DNA of 29,133 nt from Bacillota bacterium (GCA_023433615.1 JAEZCJ010000092.1:1-29133), one strand, 5' to 3'; positions 7,509 through 16,355 are shown, counted from the stretch's first letter. Numbers and translations are program-made. The notes: a model not told the origin generated them from the sequence alone.

Positions 7509-9239
7509 TTAGTACTTGCCGAATTCCTGATCGCTGAGCACAATCTTCTTGTTCGATCCCTTAGGGGACGACGTGAACGATTCGCTAGCCGAGAGGCTGC
7601 TGCCCGCACCGCCGTTCAGACGCTGCAGCATCTGAATCATCTCCGGACTCAATTGTTCCGAATTCCGGTACGTCGAGTAGCCGTTCTTCTTCAGCGTGAA
7701 CCGCTGGACCTGCTCCTTCAGCTTCTCCGCTTGGCTCGATAGTTCCTCGCTTGCAGAAGCGGATTCCTCCGAAGTTGCCGAGTTCGTCTGCGTCACCTGC
7801 GATACTTGAATGATCGCTTGATTGACTTGACTTATGCCCGAGGCTTGCTCATTCGATGCGGATGCGATCTGATCCACGAGGGCAGCGACCTGCGTCACGC
7901 CGCTCACGATCTCGTTCAGCGCGCTCGCCGTTTCGTTCGCGATTCGCGTGCCGCCCTCTACTTTTTTGATCGAGCCTTCGATCAGGTCCGTCGTTTCCTT
8001 AGCCGCGTTGGCCGATCTGGCAGCAAGGTTCCGAACCTCTTCGGCTACGACCGCGAAGCCTTTGCCGTGCTGGCCGGCCCGCGCAGCCTCGACAGCGGCG
8101 TTCAGGGCAAGAATGTTCGTCTGGAACGCGATCTCGTCGATGACCTTGATAATCTTCGAGATGTTGCTGGAAGCTTCGTTGATCTCATCCATCGAGCGAA
8201 GCATCTGCTTCATCTGCTCGTCGCCTTCGACAGCCATCTCCTTAGCCGATACGGCTAACGAATTCGCTTCGGTCGCACGCTGAGCATTCATGTCCGTCTG
8301 CGAGCCGATCTCCTCCAATGATGCGCTCAGCTCTTCGATGGAGCTCGCCTGCTCCGTTGCGCCTTGCGACAGCACCATACTGGAGTCCGACACCTGCTTC
8401 GAGCCTGAGGACACTTGATCGGCAGCGATGCTGATGTTCGTCAATACCTCGTTCATGCTCTGCGCCATCTCCCTGAAGGCTTGAGACAGAGCGCCGATTT
8501 CATCCTTCGAATGAACGTTGATGTCGACGTCCAGGTTGCCGGCAGCCATCTGTTTGGCCGCTTGATTGATCTCGTCGATCGGACGCGTGATCATCCGCGT
8601 GATGATGTAGGCAATGGCTACTGCCAGGATCAAGCCGATCAAGGTTCCCACGATCAGGGAAGTGTTCGTTGCCGATTGGCGAGCATCATTTTCTTTCGCT
8701 CTTTGCTCGAGCAACGCGCTCTCGATCTGCTGGCTCTCCGCGATAATAGACCGGAACGCGTCGAATGCCGTCTTGCCGTTCGCTTCCTGCTCGTCACGGA
8801 CGACCGCATCCATCGACGCTTCGCCTGCTTCCACTTTTTTGCGAAGGGCAATGCTCGTCTCCGCGATCGCCTGCCATTTTTTCGACTCGGCCTGCAGGCT
8901 TGCCAACAGTTCCTGCTGCTTCGGGTTATCCGCGGTCAATTCCTTGACTTTCGCCAGATGCTCGTTGAATGACGCCTTGCCCGTCTCATACGGCTCTAAC
9001 GATGCTTCATCCCCCGTAAGCGCATAGCCTCGCTGGCCCGTCTCCATGTTGACCATGCCGGCCAGCACTTCTTGCAGCTCCATTAGCACCTGATAAGTAT
9101 GATCATTCCACTTCGATGCTTCGTTCTGTTTCGAGAAATTCACGTAGGATAAGGTCGATACGGTCAAAAGGACTGCCAGTACGAGCGCAAAACCGCCATA
9201 TAACTTTTTACCGATACTCAAGTTCTGTAGTGCTCTCAT
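7509..9239 (-). CDS. Methyl-accepting chemotaxis protein with CHASE3-like sensor
   Basis: 576 residues from the ATG at 9239 (AAGGAG 9 nt upstream). The layout is TM1 at about 16-35; an extracellular helical region about 37-190 with the CHASE3-like block VNMETGQRGYALTGDEASLEPY; TM2 at about 194-214; HAMP about 215-268; then a coiled-coil signalling domain whose tip reads EIAFQTNILALNAAVEAARAG followed by GKGFAVVAEEVRNLA. Several QA-rich, ES/EE-containing helices offer methylation sites. CHASE3 domains sense signals not yet defined for most members. Being inside the che operon, it is the likely dedicated input to this CheA. The C-terminus (QEFGKY) is not a CheR-binding pentapeptide. Confidence 0.95.
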   Translation of the reverse strand: MRALQNLSIGKKLYGGFALVLAVLLTVSTLSYVNFSKQNEASKWNDHTYQVLMELQEVLAGMVNMETGQRGYALTGDEASLEPYETGKASFNEHLAKVKELTADNPKQQELLASLQAESKKWQAIAETSIALRKKVEAGEASMDAVVRDEQEANGKTAFDAFRSIIAESQQIESALLEQRAKENDARQSATNTSLIVGTLIGLILAVAIAYIITRMITRPIDEINQAAKQMAAGNLDVDINVHSKDEIGALSQAFREMAQSMNEVLTNISIAADQVSSGSKQVSDSSMVLSQGATEQASSIEELSASLEEIGSQTDMNAQRATEANSLAVSAKEMAVEGDEQMKQMLRSMDEINEASSNISKIIKVIDEIAFQTNILALNAAVEAARAGQHGKGFAVVAEEVRNLAARSANAAKETTDLIEGSIKKVEGGTRIANETASALNEIVSGVTQVAALVDQIASASNEQASGISQVNQAIIQVSQVTQTNSATSEESASASEELSSQAEKLKEQVQRFTLKKNGYSTYRNSEQLSPEMIQMLQRLNGGAGSSLSASESFTSSPKGSNKKIVLSDQEFGKY

Positions 9240-9282
9240 CGTGTAATCATCTCCTTGGCTATTCGGTTCTAAGTCCATTCCA

Positions 9283-9774
9283 TTATTCGATAGCGGCTAA
9301 CTGTTCCGTATCTTCATGGCTGATCAGCTTGTCGCAGTCAAGAATGAGCTTGACTTCCGTTCCGACCTTGCCGACGCCCTTGATAAACGTATGACCGGAA
9401 TTATTCATATCGGGAGGGGCTACGATCTCGCTGTCCGGAATCGAGATGACCTCGGATACCCGGTCAACGATCAGGCCGATCGAGATCTCGCGAAGCTCGA
9501 CCACGATTACGCAAGTGCGGTCGTTGTATTCGCGGTAAGGCTTCCGGAATCGCAGCCGAACATCCATGACAGGAATAATCTTCCCTCTCAGATTGATGAT
9601 GCCTCGGATATAATCCGGCATCTCGGGTACGACCGTTATCGTCTGTACCCCGATGATCTCCGTCACATGCTTAATTTCGATCCCGAAGAACTCATAATCC
9701 AGCGAGAATGTCAGGTACTTCCCTTTCTGCGTATCCTCTTCTGCGAACTGCTCCTCTTGCATGCTTTGCGCCAC
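9283..9774 (-). CDS. cheW: CheW: chemosensory coupling protein
   Basis: 163 residues starting at a GTG (9774) with AAGGAG 9 nt upstream. The sequence is a single CheW domain: YLTFSLDYEFFGIEIKHVTEIIG, the conserved PEMPDYIRGIINLRGKIIPVMDVRLRF block, and GLIVDRVSEVISIP. A short acidic N-terminal extension precedes it. It bridges the receptor tip and the P5 domain of CheA. It lies between cheA (36 nt gap) and mcp (43 nt gap). Confidence 0.96.
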   Translation of the reverse strand: MAQSMQEEQFAEEDTQKGKYLTFSLDYEFFGIEIKHVTEIIGVQTITVVPEMPDYIRGIINLRGKIIPVMDVRLRFRKPYREYNDRTCVIVVELREISIGLIVDRVSEVISIPDSEIVAPPDMNNSGHTFIKGVGKVGTEVKLILDCDKLISHEDTEQLAAIE

Positions 9775-9810
9775 TTGTATCAGCTCCTTCTACGTATGGA
9801 TGATGGTTGT

Positions 9811-11832
9811 CTAGATGATGTTGTCTACGTCTAGAATCAAGCTAATGCTCCCGTCTCCTAGGAGGGTGCAGCCGGCAAGACCGCTTACGCGCTTATAGGA
9901 CCGAATATACTCGGGGAGCGTCTTCACCACAACCTGCTGCTCTCCCATCAACTCATCGGCGAAGAGACAGAACGTCTTCGACTCATTCTCGACCATGATC
10001 ATGATCCCCGCAGCGACGTCCTGCTCCGCATCGCTGACTTGAAAATGTTCATGCAGCTTGACGATCGGGTAGCATTGTCCTCTCACCATGATCATCTCTT
10101 GGCCGTTCGGATCTCGGATCACTTCCCGTTCCGCCGGTCGGAACGACTCTTTGATCGCGGTGATCGGAATCGTGTATCTCGAAGCTCCGACCCGGATATT
10201 CATGCCGTCTATGATGGCGAGCGTCAGCGGGATTTTGAAGTAGACGACCGATCCCGCACCGGGCTCGCTGTCCACCCAGACGGTGCCGCCTACCGCCTCA
10301 ATATTGCGCACGACTACATCCATCCCGACTCCCCGGCCGGAGAACTCGCTCACGCTCTCTTTGGTAGAGAAGCCCGGGAGGAAGATCAACGAATAGATTT
10401 CCTTGTCCGTCATTTCCTCTTCCGGTTTCGCGAGCAGCCCGTTCGTCTTGGCTCGGTTCAAGATCCGATCTTTGTTCAGGCCGGCGCCGTCGTCCCGAAT
10501 CGTAATATAGACATCGCTCCCGGCATTGCGGGCTTCAAGCGTAATCGTCCCTCTGACATCCTTCCCGTTCGCCCGCCGCGTCTCCGGAGGCTCGATGCCA
10601 TGGTCGATTGCATTGCGGATAATATGCATGAGCGGATCGGATATCCGTTCGATAATATTCTTGTCGACTTCGGTCTCTTCGCCGATGATGCGAAGCCCGA
10701 CATCCTTGGACAGCTTCTTGCACATGTCACGAACGATTCGGTGCATCTTATGGAAGGTAGCCGTCAGCGGCACCATGCGGATCGACATGACCATATCCTG
10801 AATCTCGCCGGTAATCTTGTTCAGATGTCTTGCGGCCTTCAAGAAATTATCGAGCTGCAGTCCCCGCAGATCAGGATTCTGCGTGACCATCGCTTCCGAT
10901 ATGACCAATTCGCCGACCAGATCCATCAGCTTATCGAGCTTGGTGACGTTCACGCTGATCAAGCTCTGCTGCACGATTCCCTGTTCGTCTCTGCCCGCGC
11001 GAGCAGGGGCCTGGGACGAATCGGTCGTACCCGGCACTTCTGCCGTGGAGGATTCGTCGGAGTCCGCAGCCTCCAGCGGGGCGGCCTCGGCGGACGGAGG
11101 CTCGACCTCCGATAATTGGAATGATCGCACGCCTGGCGCACGCGTGAAAAATTGATGGAGCTCTTCCACGGTCGCCACGCTGCTGAACCAGATCTGGAAG
11201 CCGTCTCGCTTGATCACGTCTGCAGCGGCTTCATTCTCGATGATGTCAGCAGGCTCATACCTGCATTGCTCTGTTAGTTCCGTTAGATGGTGAACGACTG
11301 CATAGGCTCTCACATTCTCCATGCCGGCATCGTCTTCGAATAACAGAGCGGCATGGTACGTTCCCGCCTGCACCGACGGCCCCTCATCGGACCGATCAGA
11401 CGCAGCGTCGTGCACCTCGTCGCTCCCGCCTTGGAGCAGAACGAGGAATCGGTTCACGCGCTCGACGATCGAGCGGACATCGCCGTCGTTCGGGTCTCCG
11501 CTCTTCAGCTTGTGCAGCTCCAGCTTGATGAAATCGCTCCCATCAAGGACAAGGTCGGTTAACGAGGAATAGTCCACGACCTCAGGTTTATGTTCGCGCA
11601 GATAATGCAACACATCTTCAAGCGAATGTGCGAGTTCCGCAATATTGCTATATTTCATCGTGGCGGCCGAGCCCTTGATCGTATGCATCGCGCGCAGAAT
11701 CTCATTCAGCAATTCCGGCGTATAGCTGCTGGACTTCTCGCCGAGCAGAATCGCGCGATCCATCTGTTCGATCAACTGCTCCGTCTCGAAGAAGAACATT
11801 TCGATAATGGAATCATCCAGATAATGTTCCAT
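9811..11832 (-). CDS. cheA: CheA: chemosensory histidine kinase
   Basis: 673 residues with all CheA modules. P1 HPt domain has phosphoacceptor H50 in MHTIKGSAATMKY. A P2-like response-regulator-binding domain spans about 155-250. An acidic, proline/alanine-rich linker follows. The P3 dimerisation helix contains VTKLDKLMDLVGELVISEA. The P4 ATPase shows N box (HIIRNAIDHGIE), G1 (DDGAGLN) and G2 (GRGVGMDVV). P5 is a CheW-like domain with MIMVRGQCYPIVKLHEHF. It is therefore predicted to be active. The ATG follows AAGGGGG. First gene of the operon, driven by the promoter at 11917-11945. A P2 domain implies docking of CheY or CheB, but no cheY is in the cluster. Confidence 0.97.
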   Translation of the reverse strand: MEHYLDDSIIEMFFFETEQLIEQMDRAILLGEKSSSYTPELLNEILRAMHTIKGSAATMKYSNIAELAHSLEDVLHYLREHKPEVVDYSSLTDLVLDGSDFIKLELHKLKSGDPNDGDVRSIVERVNRFLVLLQGGSDEVHDAASDRSDEGPSVQAGTYHAALLFEDDAGMENVRAYAVVHHLTELTEQCRYEPADIIENEAAADVIKRDGFQIWFSSVATVEELHQFFTRAPGVRSFQLSEVEPPSAEAAPLEAADSDESSTAEVPGTTDSSQAPARAGRDEQGIVQQSLISVNVTKLDKLMDLVGELVISEAMVTQNPDLRGLQLDNFLKAARHLNKITGEIQDMVMSIRMVPLTATFHKMHRIVRDMCKKLSKDVGLRIIGEETEVDKNIIERISDPLMHIIRNAIDHGIEPPETRRANGKDVRGTITLEARNAGSDVYITIRDDGAGLNKDRILNRAKTNGLLAKPEEEMTDKEIYSLIFLPGFSTKESVSEFSGRGVGMDVVVRNIEAVGGTVWVDSEPGAGSVVYFKIPLTLAIIDGMNIRVGASRYTIPITAIKESFRPAEREVIRDPNGQEMIMVRGQCYPIVKLHEHFQVSDAEQDVAAGIMIMVENESKTFCLFADELMGEQQVVVKTLPEYIRSYKRVSGLAGCTLLGDGSISLILDVDNII

Positions 11833-11916
11833 GGGAATCCCCCTTCCATAGGTGCTGCTCGTGTAAGTTCGGAGGTAAAGTTGTAAGGATTATGTAGATT
11901 CCTGAATCTGACAATG

Positions 11917-11945
11917 ATGATACTATTGTTTTCGACAAATTTCAA
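11917..11945 (-). promoter_or_regulatory. Sigma-A-like promoter of the cheA operon
   Basis: On the minus strand TTGAAA (11945-11940) is separated by 17 bp from TATCAT (11922-11917). This gives a leader of about 80 nt before cheA. No sigma-D (TAAA-N15-GCCGATAT) motility promoter was recognised here, so expression may be independent of flagellar regulation. Confidence 0.65.
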
Positions 11946-12050
11946 CATATATTTTATTTCGCAGATTTTATAAGACAAGTAACCTCGAAACGCTTATAAT
12001 CTAATATCTTTAGTTCTATGGTCTTACCTTTGTATTTAGGTCCATTCACA

Positions 12051-12077
12051 CAGAAAAGCAGTCCGCAAGGACTGCCT
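12051..12077 (-). terminator. Rho-independent terminator of the VOC gene
   Basis: On the minus strand GCAGTCC, a four-base loop and GGACTGC are followed by TTTTCTGTG, 14 nt beyond the stop codon. Confidence 0.85.
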
Positions 12078-12091
12078 GGAATGCTACTATT

Positions 12092-12595
12092 CTATTCGCC
12101 GCGATAGGCTTGCTGAAGCACGTTAAGATCCAATTTCTTCATCGACAGCAAGGCCTTCATGACGCGATTCGCCGCCTCAGGGTCGCCTCCTGAGATCATC
12201 TCGGTGAGCGTGCCGGGAACGATTTGCCACGACACGCCGAACTTATCCTTCAGCCAACCGCATACCTTCGCCTTGTCGTCTCCACCTTCGCCAAGTCTCT
12301 CCCAATAATAATCGATCTCTTCCTGCGAATCGCAATGCACAATGAATGAGATCGATTCGTTGAACGTGAATTGCGGCCCGCCATTCAACCCGACGAAGCG
12401 CTGCCCATCCAGCACGAATTCCACGGTCATCGCTGCCCCTTCCGATATCTCCTCCGGATTATGCCGTTCCCGGCCGTAACGGGTTACGTGCTCGATCGCC
12501 GAATTCTCGAAAATTTCCACATAATAGCGTGCCGCTTCCTCTGCTTCATGGTCGAACCAGAGGTTCGGCGTAATGCGATTCAATCGTTGCGCCAT
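12092..12595 (-). CDS. VOC-superfamily protein, PhnB/YjdN-like (PF06983 type)
   Basis: 167 residues from the ATG at 12595, which has GGAGGAG about 8 nt upstream; an in-frame earlier start at 12643 has no comparable site. Motifs typical of this group are TPNLWFDHEAEEAARYYVEIF at the start, VEFVLDGQRFVGLNGGPQFTFNESISFIVHC in the middle, and CGWLKDKFGVSWQIVPGTLTEM near the end. Many members are annotated as 3-demethylubiquinone methyltransferase-like without proof. The function is probably binding or resistance-type chemistry on a small molecule. It is divergent from the hxlR-type gene, whose regulator is likely to control it. Confidence 0.88.
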   Translation of the reverse strand: MAQRLNRITPNLWFDHEAEEAARYYVEIFENSAIEHVTRYGRERHNPEEISEGAAMTVEFVLDGQRFVGLNGGPQFTFNESISFIVHCDSQEEIDYYWERLGEGGDDKAKVCGWLKDKFGVSWQIVPGTLTEMISGGDPEAANRVMKALLSMKKLDLNVLQQAYRGE

Positions 12596-12692
12596 AATTA
12601 TCTCCTCCAATGAGTTGATTTTCGCCGATTCGGCGGTCAACAAACACTTCGTTGCGCTCCCTTACGCCGATTTAACTATGATTATCGAAGTG

Positions 12693-12717
12693 ATTTTACT
12701 TTACCCTATTTTACTTT
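12693..12717. promoter_or_regulatory. Direct-repeat operator candidate in the VOC/hxlR divergent region
   Basis: ATTTTACTTT occurs twice, at 12693-12702 and 12708-12717, with a 15-bp period, and an imperfect inverted repeat (ATTATC at 12681-12686 / GATAAT at 12718-12723) flanks them. The second copy overlaps the -35 of the hxlR promoter. Winged-helix HxlR regulators bind paired sites in divergent promoters, so this is the likely autoregulatory operator. Confidence 0.6.
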
Positions 12718-12744
12718 GATAATCAAATTGAAAATAGATATACT
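12716..12744 (+). promoter_or_regulatory. Promoter of the HxlR gene, predicted to give a leaderless mRNA
   Basis: TTGATA (12716-12721), a 17-bp spacer, and TATACT (12739-12744) form a near-consensus sigma-A promoter. The transcription start expected about 7 nt further on is the A of the ATG at 12751, and no ribosome site precedes that codon. Confidence 0.75.
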
Positions 12745-12750
12745 TGTGTT

Positions 12751-13212
12751 ATGAAAAGAGACGCGAATAAATCACGCTGCCCCATCAACTTTACAGTCGA
12801 GCTCTTCGGCGATACGTGGTCGCTCCTGATTGTTCGGGATATGGCCGCCCTCGGCAAAAATACGTTCGGACAATTCCTCGAATCCGAAGAAAGGATCGGT
12901 CCCAGCGTGCTGGCTGAGCGACTGGTCCATCTCGAGCAGAAGGGGATCATCGCTAAGAGACCGAGCGAGACCGACAAGCGCCGAATGATCTACTCCTTCA
13001 CCGAGAAAGGCATGGGGGTCATTCCATTCATTTATGACTTTGCGGTATGGGGATCGCTGAACAGCCCGCATCCCGAAGCGCCCGATGCATGGTTCGAGGC
13101 CATGAAGCATGATCGGGAGAAGGTGCTTCGGCTCTGGCACGAGGCGGTTGCTGCCGGGAGCTCGTTCTTCATCGGCCCCGAGAGCGTCGTACGGAAGCTT
13201 AATCTTCCATGA
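12751..13212 (+). CDS. HxlR-family winged-helix transcriptional regulator
   Basis: 153 residues. The N-terminal CPINFTVELFGDTWSLLIVRDM and the wing region LVHLEQKGIIAKRPSETDKRRMIYSFTEKG are characteristic of HxlR regulators, and the cysteine in RCPI is at the position of the redox- or electrophile-sensing cysteine known for some members. The recognition helix is in the GPSVLAERL segment. The C-terminal helix is longer than in the shortest family members (about 110 aa). It is divergent from the VOC gene and is probably its repressor. Its start codon appears to coincide with the transcription start. Confidence in family is high; the signal is unknown. Confidence 0.9.
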   Translation: MKRDANKSRCPINFTVELFGDTWSLLIVRDMAALGKNTFGQFLESEERIGPSVLAERLVHLEQKGIIAKRPSETDKRRMIYSFTEKGMGVIPFIYDFAVWGSLNSPHPEAPDAWFEAMKHDREKVLRLWHEAVAAGSSFFIGPESVVRKLNLP

Positions 13213-13225
13213 GGCATAACGAATG

Positions 13226-13275
13226 ACAGCCCGTTCGCCGCAATATTGCCGGTGACGGGCTGTTATTCCTTATTC
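13226..13275. terminator. Bidirectional terminator between hxlR and the ADP-ribosylglycohydrolase gene
   Basis: ACAGCCCGT (13226-13234) pairs with ACGGGCTGT (13255-13263), a perfect 9-bp stem, followed on the plus strand by TATTCCTTATTC. The two flanking genes converge here, so it may serve both, although the U-tracts are imperfect. Confidence 0.65.
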
Positions 13276-13286
13276 GTATCATCGCG

Positions 13287-14165
13287 CTAGCTTGGCATGC
13301 CTTGCCGAAGCCTCCACAGCCTTGCAGCGGTATCGTCGAGCATCTCCCTCACCAGGATCGCCTCGGCGTATCGGGCAGGTATGCCCTCATAACCCCAATA
13401 GATGCCGGCCAGTCCGCCGGCTATCGCGCCGATCGTGTCGGAGTCGCCGCCGCCGTTCGCCGCGCGCTGCACGACTTCGGCGAATTCATGCGACGCGAGG
13501 AAATGGTGCAGCGCCAGACGCATCGTGTCGACGACGAAGCCGGTTGGCTCGCATGCGGGCGGCTCGCCGTCCATAACATCCTCATAAGCCGTTCCGGCGA
13601 CTTCCATCCGGACAGCATCCGTACGATCTTCGCCCGTGAGCAGCCGTGCGGCAATGCGGTTATAGATGATGCAAGCTTCGTCGCATCGCCCGTCGTAATG
13701 CGTCATTCGCGACTGCATCCGAGATAACTTCTCGATGTCCGCCAGCTTCGCATAACCCAGCGCGATCGGCAGGCATCGCATCAAGGTTCCGTTGCCGCCG
13801 CTCTGTCCCAAGCTGCGATCGGTAAGAATCGCGGCATCGAACCAATCCCCCTCGAATGCTTCGAGCGCTTGCCGGATCGTGTTGCCGACATCCTTGGGCC
13901 TCGTGCTATACCAGGCCAGGAATCGGCTGCCGATCGCTTCCATCGGATCATCCGGTCGCTCGAGTATCCCCTCCGCCACGCACAGCGTCATCATCGTATC
14001 GTCCGTCACTTCGCCAGGCTCGAGACGCCATACCCCGCCTCCCGCGATCTCCGTCAGATACCCGTGCGCCGAGCGGATGTCCGCCGGGCGCATGAATTCC
14101 GTCGTGCCGCCTAATGCATCGCCGACCGCAACGCCATATAAGCCTCCTCGCAATCGATCGTACAT
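13287..14165 (-). CDS. ADP-ribosylglycohydrolase (DraG/ARH-like)
   Basis: 292 residues from the ATG at 14165 with GAGGGGAG about 11 nt upstream. The family metal ligands are visible: the TDDT motif in EPGEVTDDTMMTLCVAEG and the C-terminal ANGGGDSDTIGAIAGGLAGIYWG. The N-terminal RLRGGLYGVAVGDALGGTTEF is also typical. Such enzymes use a binuclear Mg2+ centre to remove ADP-ribose from proteins or small molecules. Position is informative: it is the last gene in an NAD-salvage operon. This suggests that released ADP-ribose or NAD degradation products feed the same pathway. It lies 37 nt after pncB. Confidence 0.9.
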   Translation of the reverse strand: MYDRLRGGLYGVAVGDALGGTTEFMRPADIRSAHGYLTEIAGGGVWRLEPGEVTDDTMMTLCVAEGILERPDDPMEAIGSRFLAWYSTRPKDVGNTIRQALEAFEGDWFDAAILTDRSLGQSGGNGTLMRCLPIALGYAKLADIEKLSRMQSRMTHYDGRCDEACIIYNRIAARLLTGEDRTDAVRMEVAGTAYEDVMDGEPPACEPTGFVVDTMRLALHHFLASHEFAEVVQRAANGGGDSDTIGAIAGGLAGIYWGYEGIPARYAEAILVREMLDDTAARLWRLRQGMPS

Positions 14166-14202
14166 TTTGTCACACTCCCCTCTGCATGGCACTCTCCCCC
14201 CT

Positions 14203-15648
14203 CTAGACGCGGTGCTTCTCGATCATGCTCTGACGCAGGTCCCACGCCGCCTGGCTCAGATCGACCGGGTAGGCTGCAGGGTTCAGCTTGCGCAGATATT
14301 CCGGCCAGAACAGCGCTAACTGGTCGCGGTGATACTGCCGGATATCGGCTAACGCAGGAAGCGGATACACCAGATTTCCCTGACGAAAAATAGGCTGCAG
14401 CAGCGGAACCGCCGTGTAGTCTGTCACCGTCTTGTCGAGGAAGTGATGCACGGGGTCGAACAGCCGGATCGGCTGCCCCTCGCGCACGTCCGTCTCTTCG
14501 GCTAGCGCCACATAGTCCGCCTCCGCCTTGCCCGTCTCGTTATCGATGATCCGATAGACGTCTTTTACGCCTGGCGTCGTGACCTTGTCGGGATTGCCCG
14601 AAATCTTGATGACAGGCTGCATCGTGCCGTCCTTCTCCCGCGCCGTCAGCTTGTAGACTCCGCCCAGCGCAGGCTGATCGGCTGCCGTAATCAGTTTCGT
14701 TCCCACGCCCCAGATGTCGATACGCGCGCCTTGCATTTTTAGCTCTGCGATGATGTGCTCGTCTAGATCATTGGAGGCGACGATCTTCACGTCCGGGAAG
14801 CCCGCTTCGTCCAACATGCGTCTTGCTTCCTTGGACAAGTAAGCGAGATCGCCGCTGTCCAGCCGAATGCCCTGCAGCTTAATGCCTCTGACGGCGAGTG
14901 CGCGGGCGGTGCGAATCGCGTTCGGCAGTCCGCTCTTCAGCGTGTTGTACGTATCGACGAGCAGCGTGACATGCTCCGGCATCGCCGCCGCATAGCGGTC
15001 GAACGCTTCGCTCTCGGTCTCGTGCATCTGTATCCAAGCATGCGCGTGCGTCCCTTTCGTCGGGATGCCGAACAGCATGCCCGCCCGCAGATTCGAGGTG
15101 GCATCGAAGCCGGCCAGCACGGCGGCACGCGCGCCCCATACCGCGGCATCCGCTTCCTGCGCCCGTCTCGTGCCGAACTCCAGCAGACCGTCGTCGGGTG
15201 CAGCCTGCTTGATGCGTGCTGCCTTCGTCGCGATAAGCGTCTGGAAATTCAGGAAGTTGAGCAGCGCCGTCTCGATCAGCTGCGCCTCCACGATCCGCGC
15301 TTCGACGCGCACCAGCGGCTCGTTCGCGAAGACGACCGTTCCCTCCGGCACGGCATAGAGGTCGCCCGTGAACTTGAATTGCCGTAGCTCCTCGAGGAAT
15401 GCGGGCTCATAATTCTCCTCCTGCTCGGCTAGATACGCGATCTCTTCGTCCCCGAATCGCAGGCTCTGAATGTAATGCACGATTCGCTCGAGTCCCGCGC
15501 TGACCGCGAATCCCCCGCCGAACGGCAGCTTGCGGAAGTAGACGTCGAACACGGCCTTCTGGCGGTGCGTGCCGTGAATCCAATGCGCGTACATCATGTT
15601 GATCTGATATTTGTCGGTATGAAGCGTCAGTCGCTCATCGTTTATCAT
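14203..15648 (-). CDS. pncB: Nicotinate phosphoribosyltransferase (NAPRTase)
   Basis: 481 residues, the normal length. It contains the PncB blocks LTLHTDKYQINMMYAHW at the start, EFGTRRAQEADAAVWGARAAVLAGFDATSNLRAG, the catalytic GTHAHAWIQMH, and GIRLDSGDLAYLSKEARRMLDEAGF. It makes nicotinate mononucleotide from nicotinate and PRPP with ATP. It follows the nicotinamidase gene by 21 nt, so nicotinamide is converted to nicotinate and then to NaMN within the same operon. A GGGAGG site precedes the ATG. Confidence 0.96.
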   Translation of the reverse strand: MINDERLTLHTDKYQINMMYAHWIHGTHRQKAVFDVYFRKLPFGGGFAVSAGLERIVHYIQSLRFGDEEIAYLAEQEENYEPAFLEELRQFKFTGDLYAVPEGTVVFANEPLVRVEARIVEAQLIETALLNFLNFQTLIATKAARIKQAAPDDGLLEFGTRRAQEADAAVWGARAAVLAGFDATSNLRAGMLFGIPTKGTHAHAWIQMHETESEAFDRYAAAMPEHVTLLVDTYNTLKSGLPNAIRTARALAVRGIKLQGIRLDSGDLAYLSKEARRMLDEAGFPDVKIVASNDLDEHIIAELKMQGARIDIWGVGTKLITAADQPALGGVYKLTAREKDGTMQPVIKISGNPDKVTTPGVKDVYRIIDNETGKAEADYVALAEETDVREGQPIRLFDPVHHFLDKTVTDYTAVPLLQPIFRQGNLVYPLPALADIRQYHRDQLALFWPEYLRKLNPAAYPVDLSQAAWDLRQSMIEKHRV

Positions 15649-15669
15649 GCTTCTCGCCTCCCTGCAGCA

Positions 15670-16224
15670 TTATGGAATCGGATGCCCGCCTCTGAGCACC
15701 TCCGCGCCAAGTACGTCCTTAAAGTGCCCAAGCGCCCAATCATGGCCGATCTCGTTGAAGCTGGCGGCCGCATCCGCATGAATGGCGAGCCGGAAGCCCA
15801 TATTGTACGCATCTACCGCCGTATGCAGCAGGCAAATATCGGTGCAGACGCCGACGAGATGCACCTCGGTTATGCCTCTGGCGCGGAGCTTGATAGCCAG
15901 GTCCGTGCCGCAGAACGCGCTGTAGCGCGTCTTATCCATCCATTCGATCCGATGCTGCAGCTGCCTGTAGACGCTGTCGAGCTTGCCGTATAGGCGGCGT
16001 CCCTCCGTGCCTCGGATATTATGCGGCGGGAACAGCTTCGTCTCCGGATGATAGACGTCGCCTTCATCGTGTACGTCAACCGCCATGAGCACATAATCGC
16101 CGGCGTTCACATGCGCTTCGGTCAGGGCGGCGATGCGATCTCCGATCCGGATGGCAGGGTCGCCGCAAGGCAGCTTGCCCGTGACAAAATCCACCGTATA
16201 ATCGATCACGATCAGAGCTTTCAT
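15670..16224 (-). CDS. pncA: Nicotinamidase (isochorismatase-fold cysteine hydrolase)
   Basis: 184 residues from the ATG at 16224, chosen for the GAGGGG site upstream. The catalytic triad D8 (VIDYTVDF), K98 (WMDKTRYSAF) and C127 (GVCTDICLL) is intact. Metal-binding D50, H52 and H68 are in the VDVHDEGDVYHP...FPPHN segment. It deaminates nicotinamide to nicotinate. It begins the pncA-pncB-DraG unit and has its own NrtR-like operator upstream. The operon context makes nicotinamidase more likely than another isochorismatase. Confidence 0.93.
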   Translation of the reverse strand: MKALIVIDYTVDFVTGKLPCGDPAIRIGDRIAALTEAHVNAGDYVLMAVDVHDEGDVYHPETKLFPPHNIRGTEGRRLYGKLDSVYRQLQHRIEWMDKTRYSAFCGTDLAIKLRARGITEVHLVGVCTDICLLHTAVDAYNMGFRLAIHADAAASFNEIGHDWALGHFKDVLGAEVLRGGHPIP

Positions 16225-16259
16225 GTTACATTCCCCTCTCAATTCGAGTTTGTTCATAC

Positions 16260-16286
16260 TGTCATTATGACCCTATCAATGACGAT
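16260..16286 (-). promoter_or_regulatory. Second NrtR-type operator, before pncA
   Basis: The plus-strand sequence matches the left 21 bases of the operator at 17141 at 17 of 21 positions, sharing TGTCATT at the left and TTATCAAT/CTATCAAT at the right. It lies about 35-60 nt upstream of the pncA start. It retains GTCATT and AATGAC as outer arms but is less symmetric than the first site. Confidence 0.7.
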
Positions 16287-16355
16287 AAAACATGCGACCG
16301 CCGCAATGGAAGCGCAGGAGCAGCTCCGCTTCGCGCGCGTGCAATCGCGTGCCGC

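Noticed and set aside
10039..11115. Long plus-strand open frame (358 codons) opposite cheA
   Set aside because: The composition is that of a complement of CheA codons, no ribosome site or family features were seen, and cheA is complete on the other strand.
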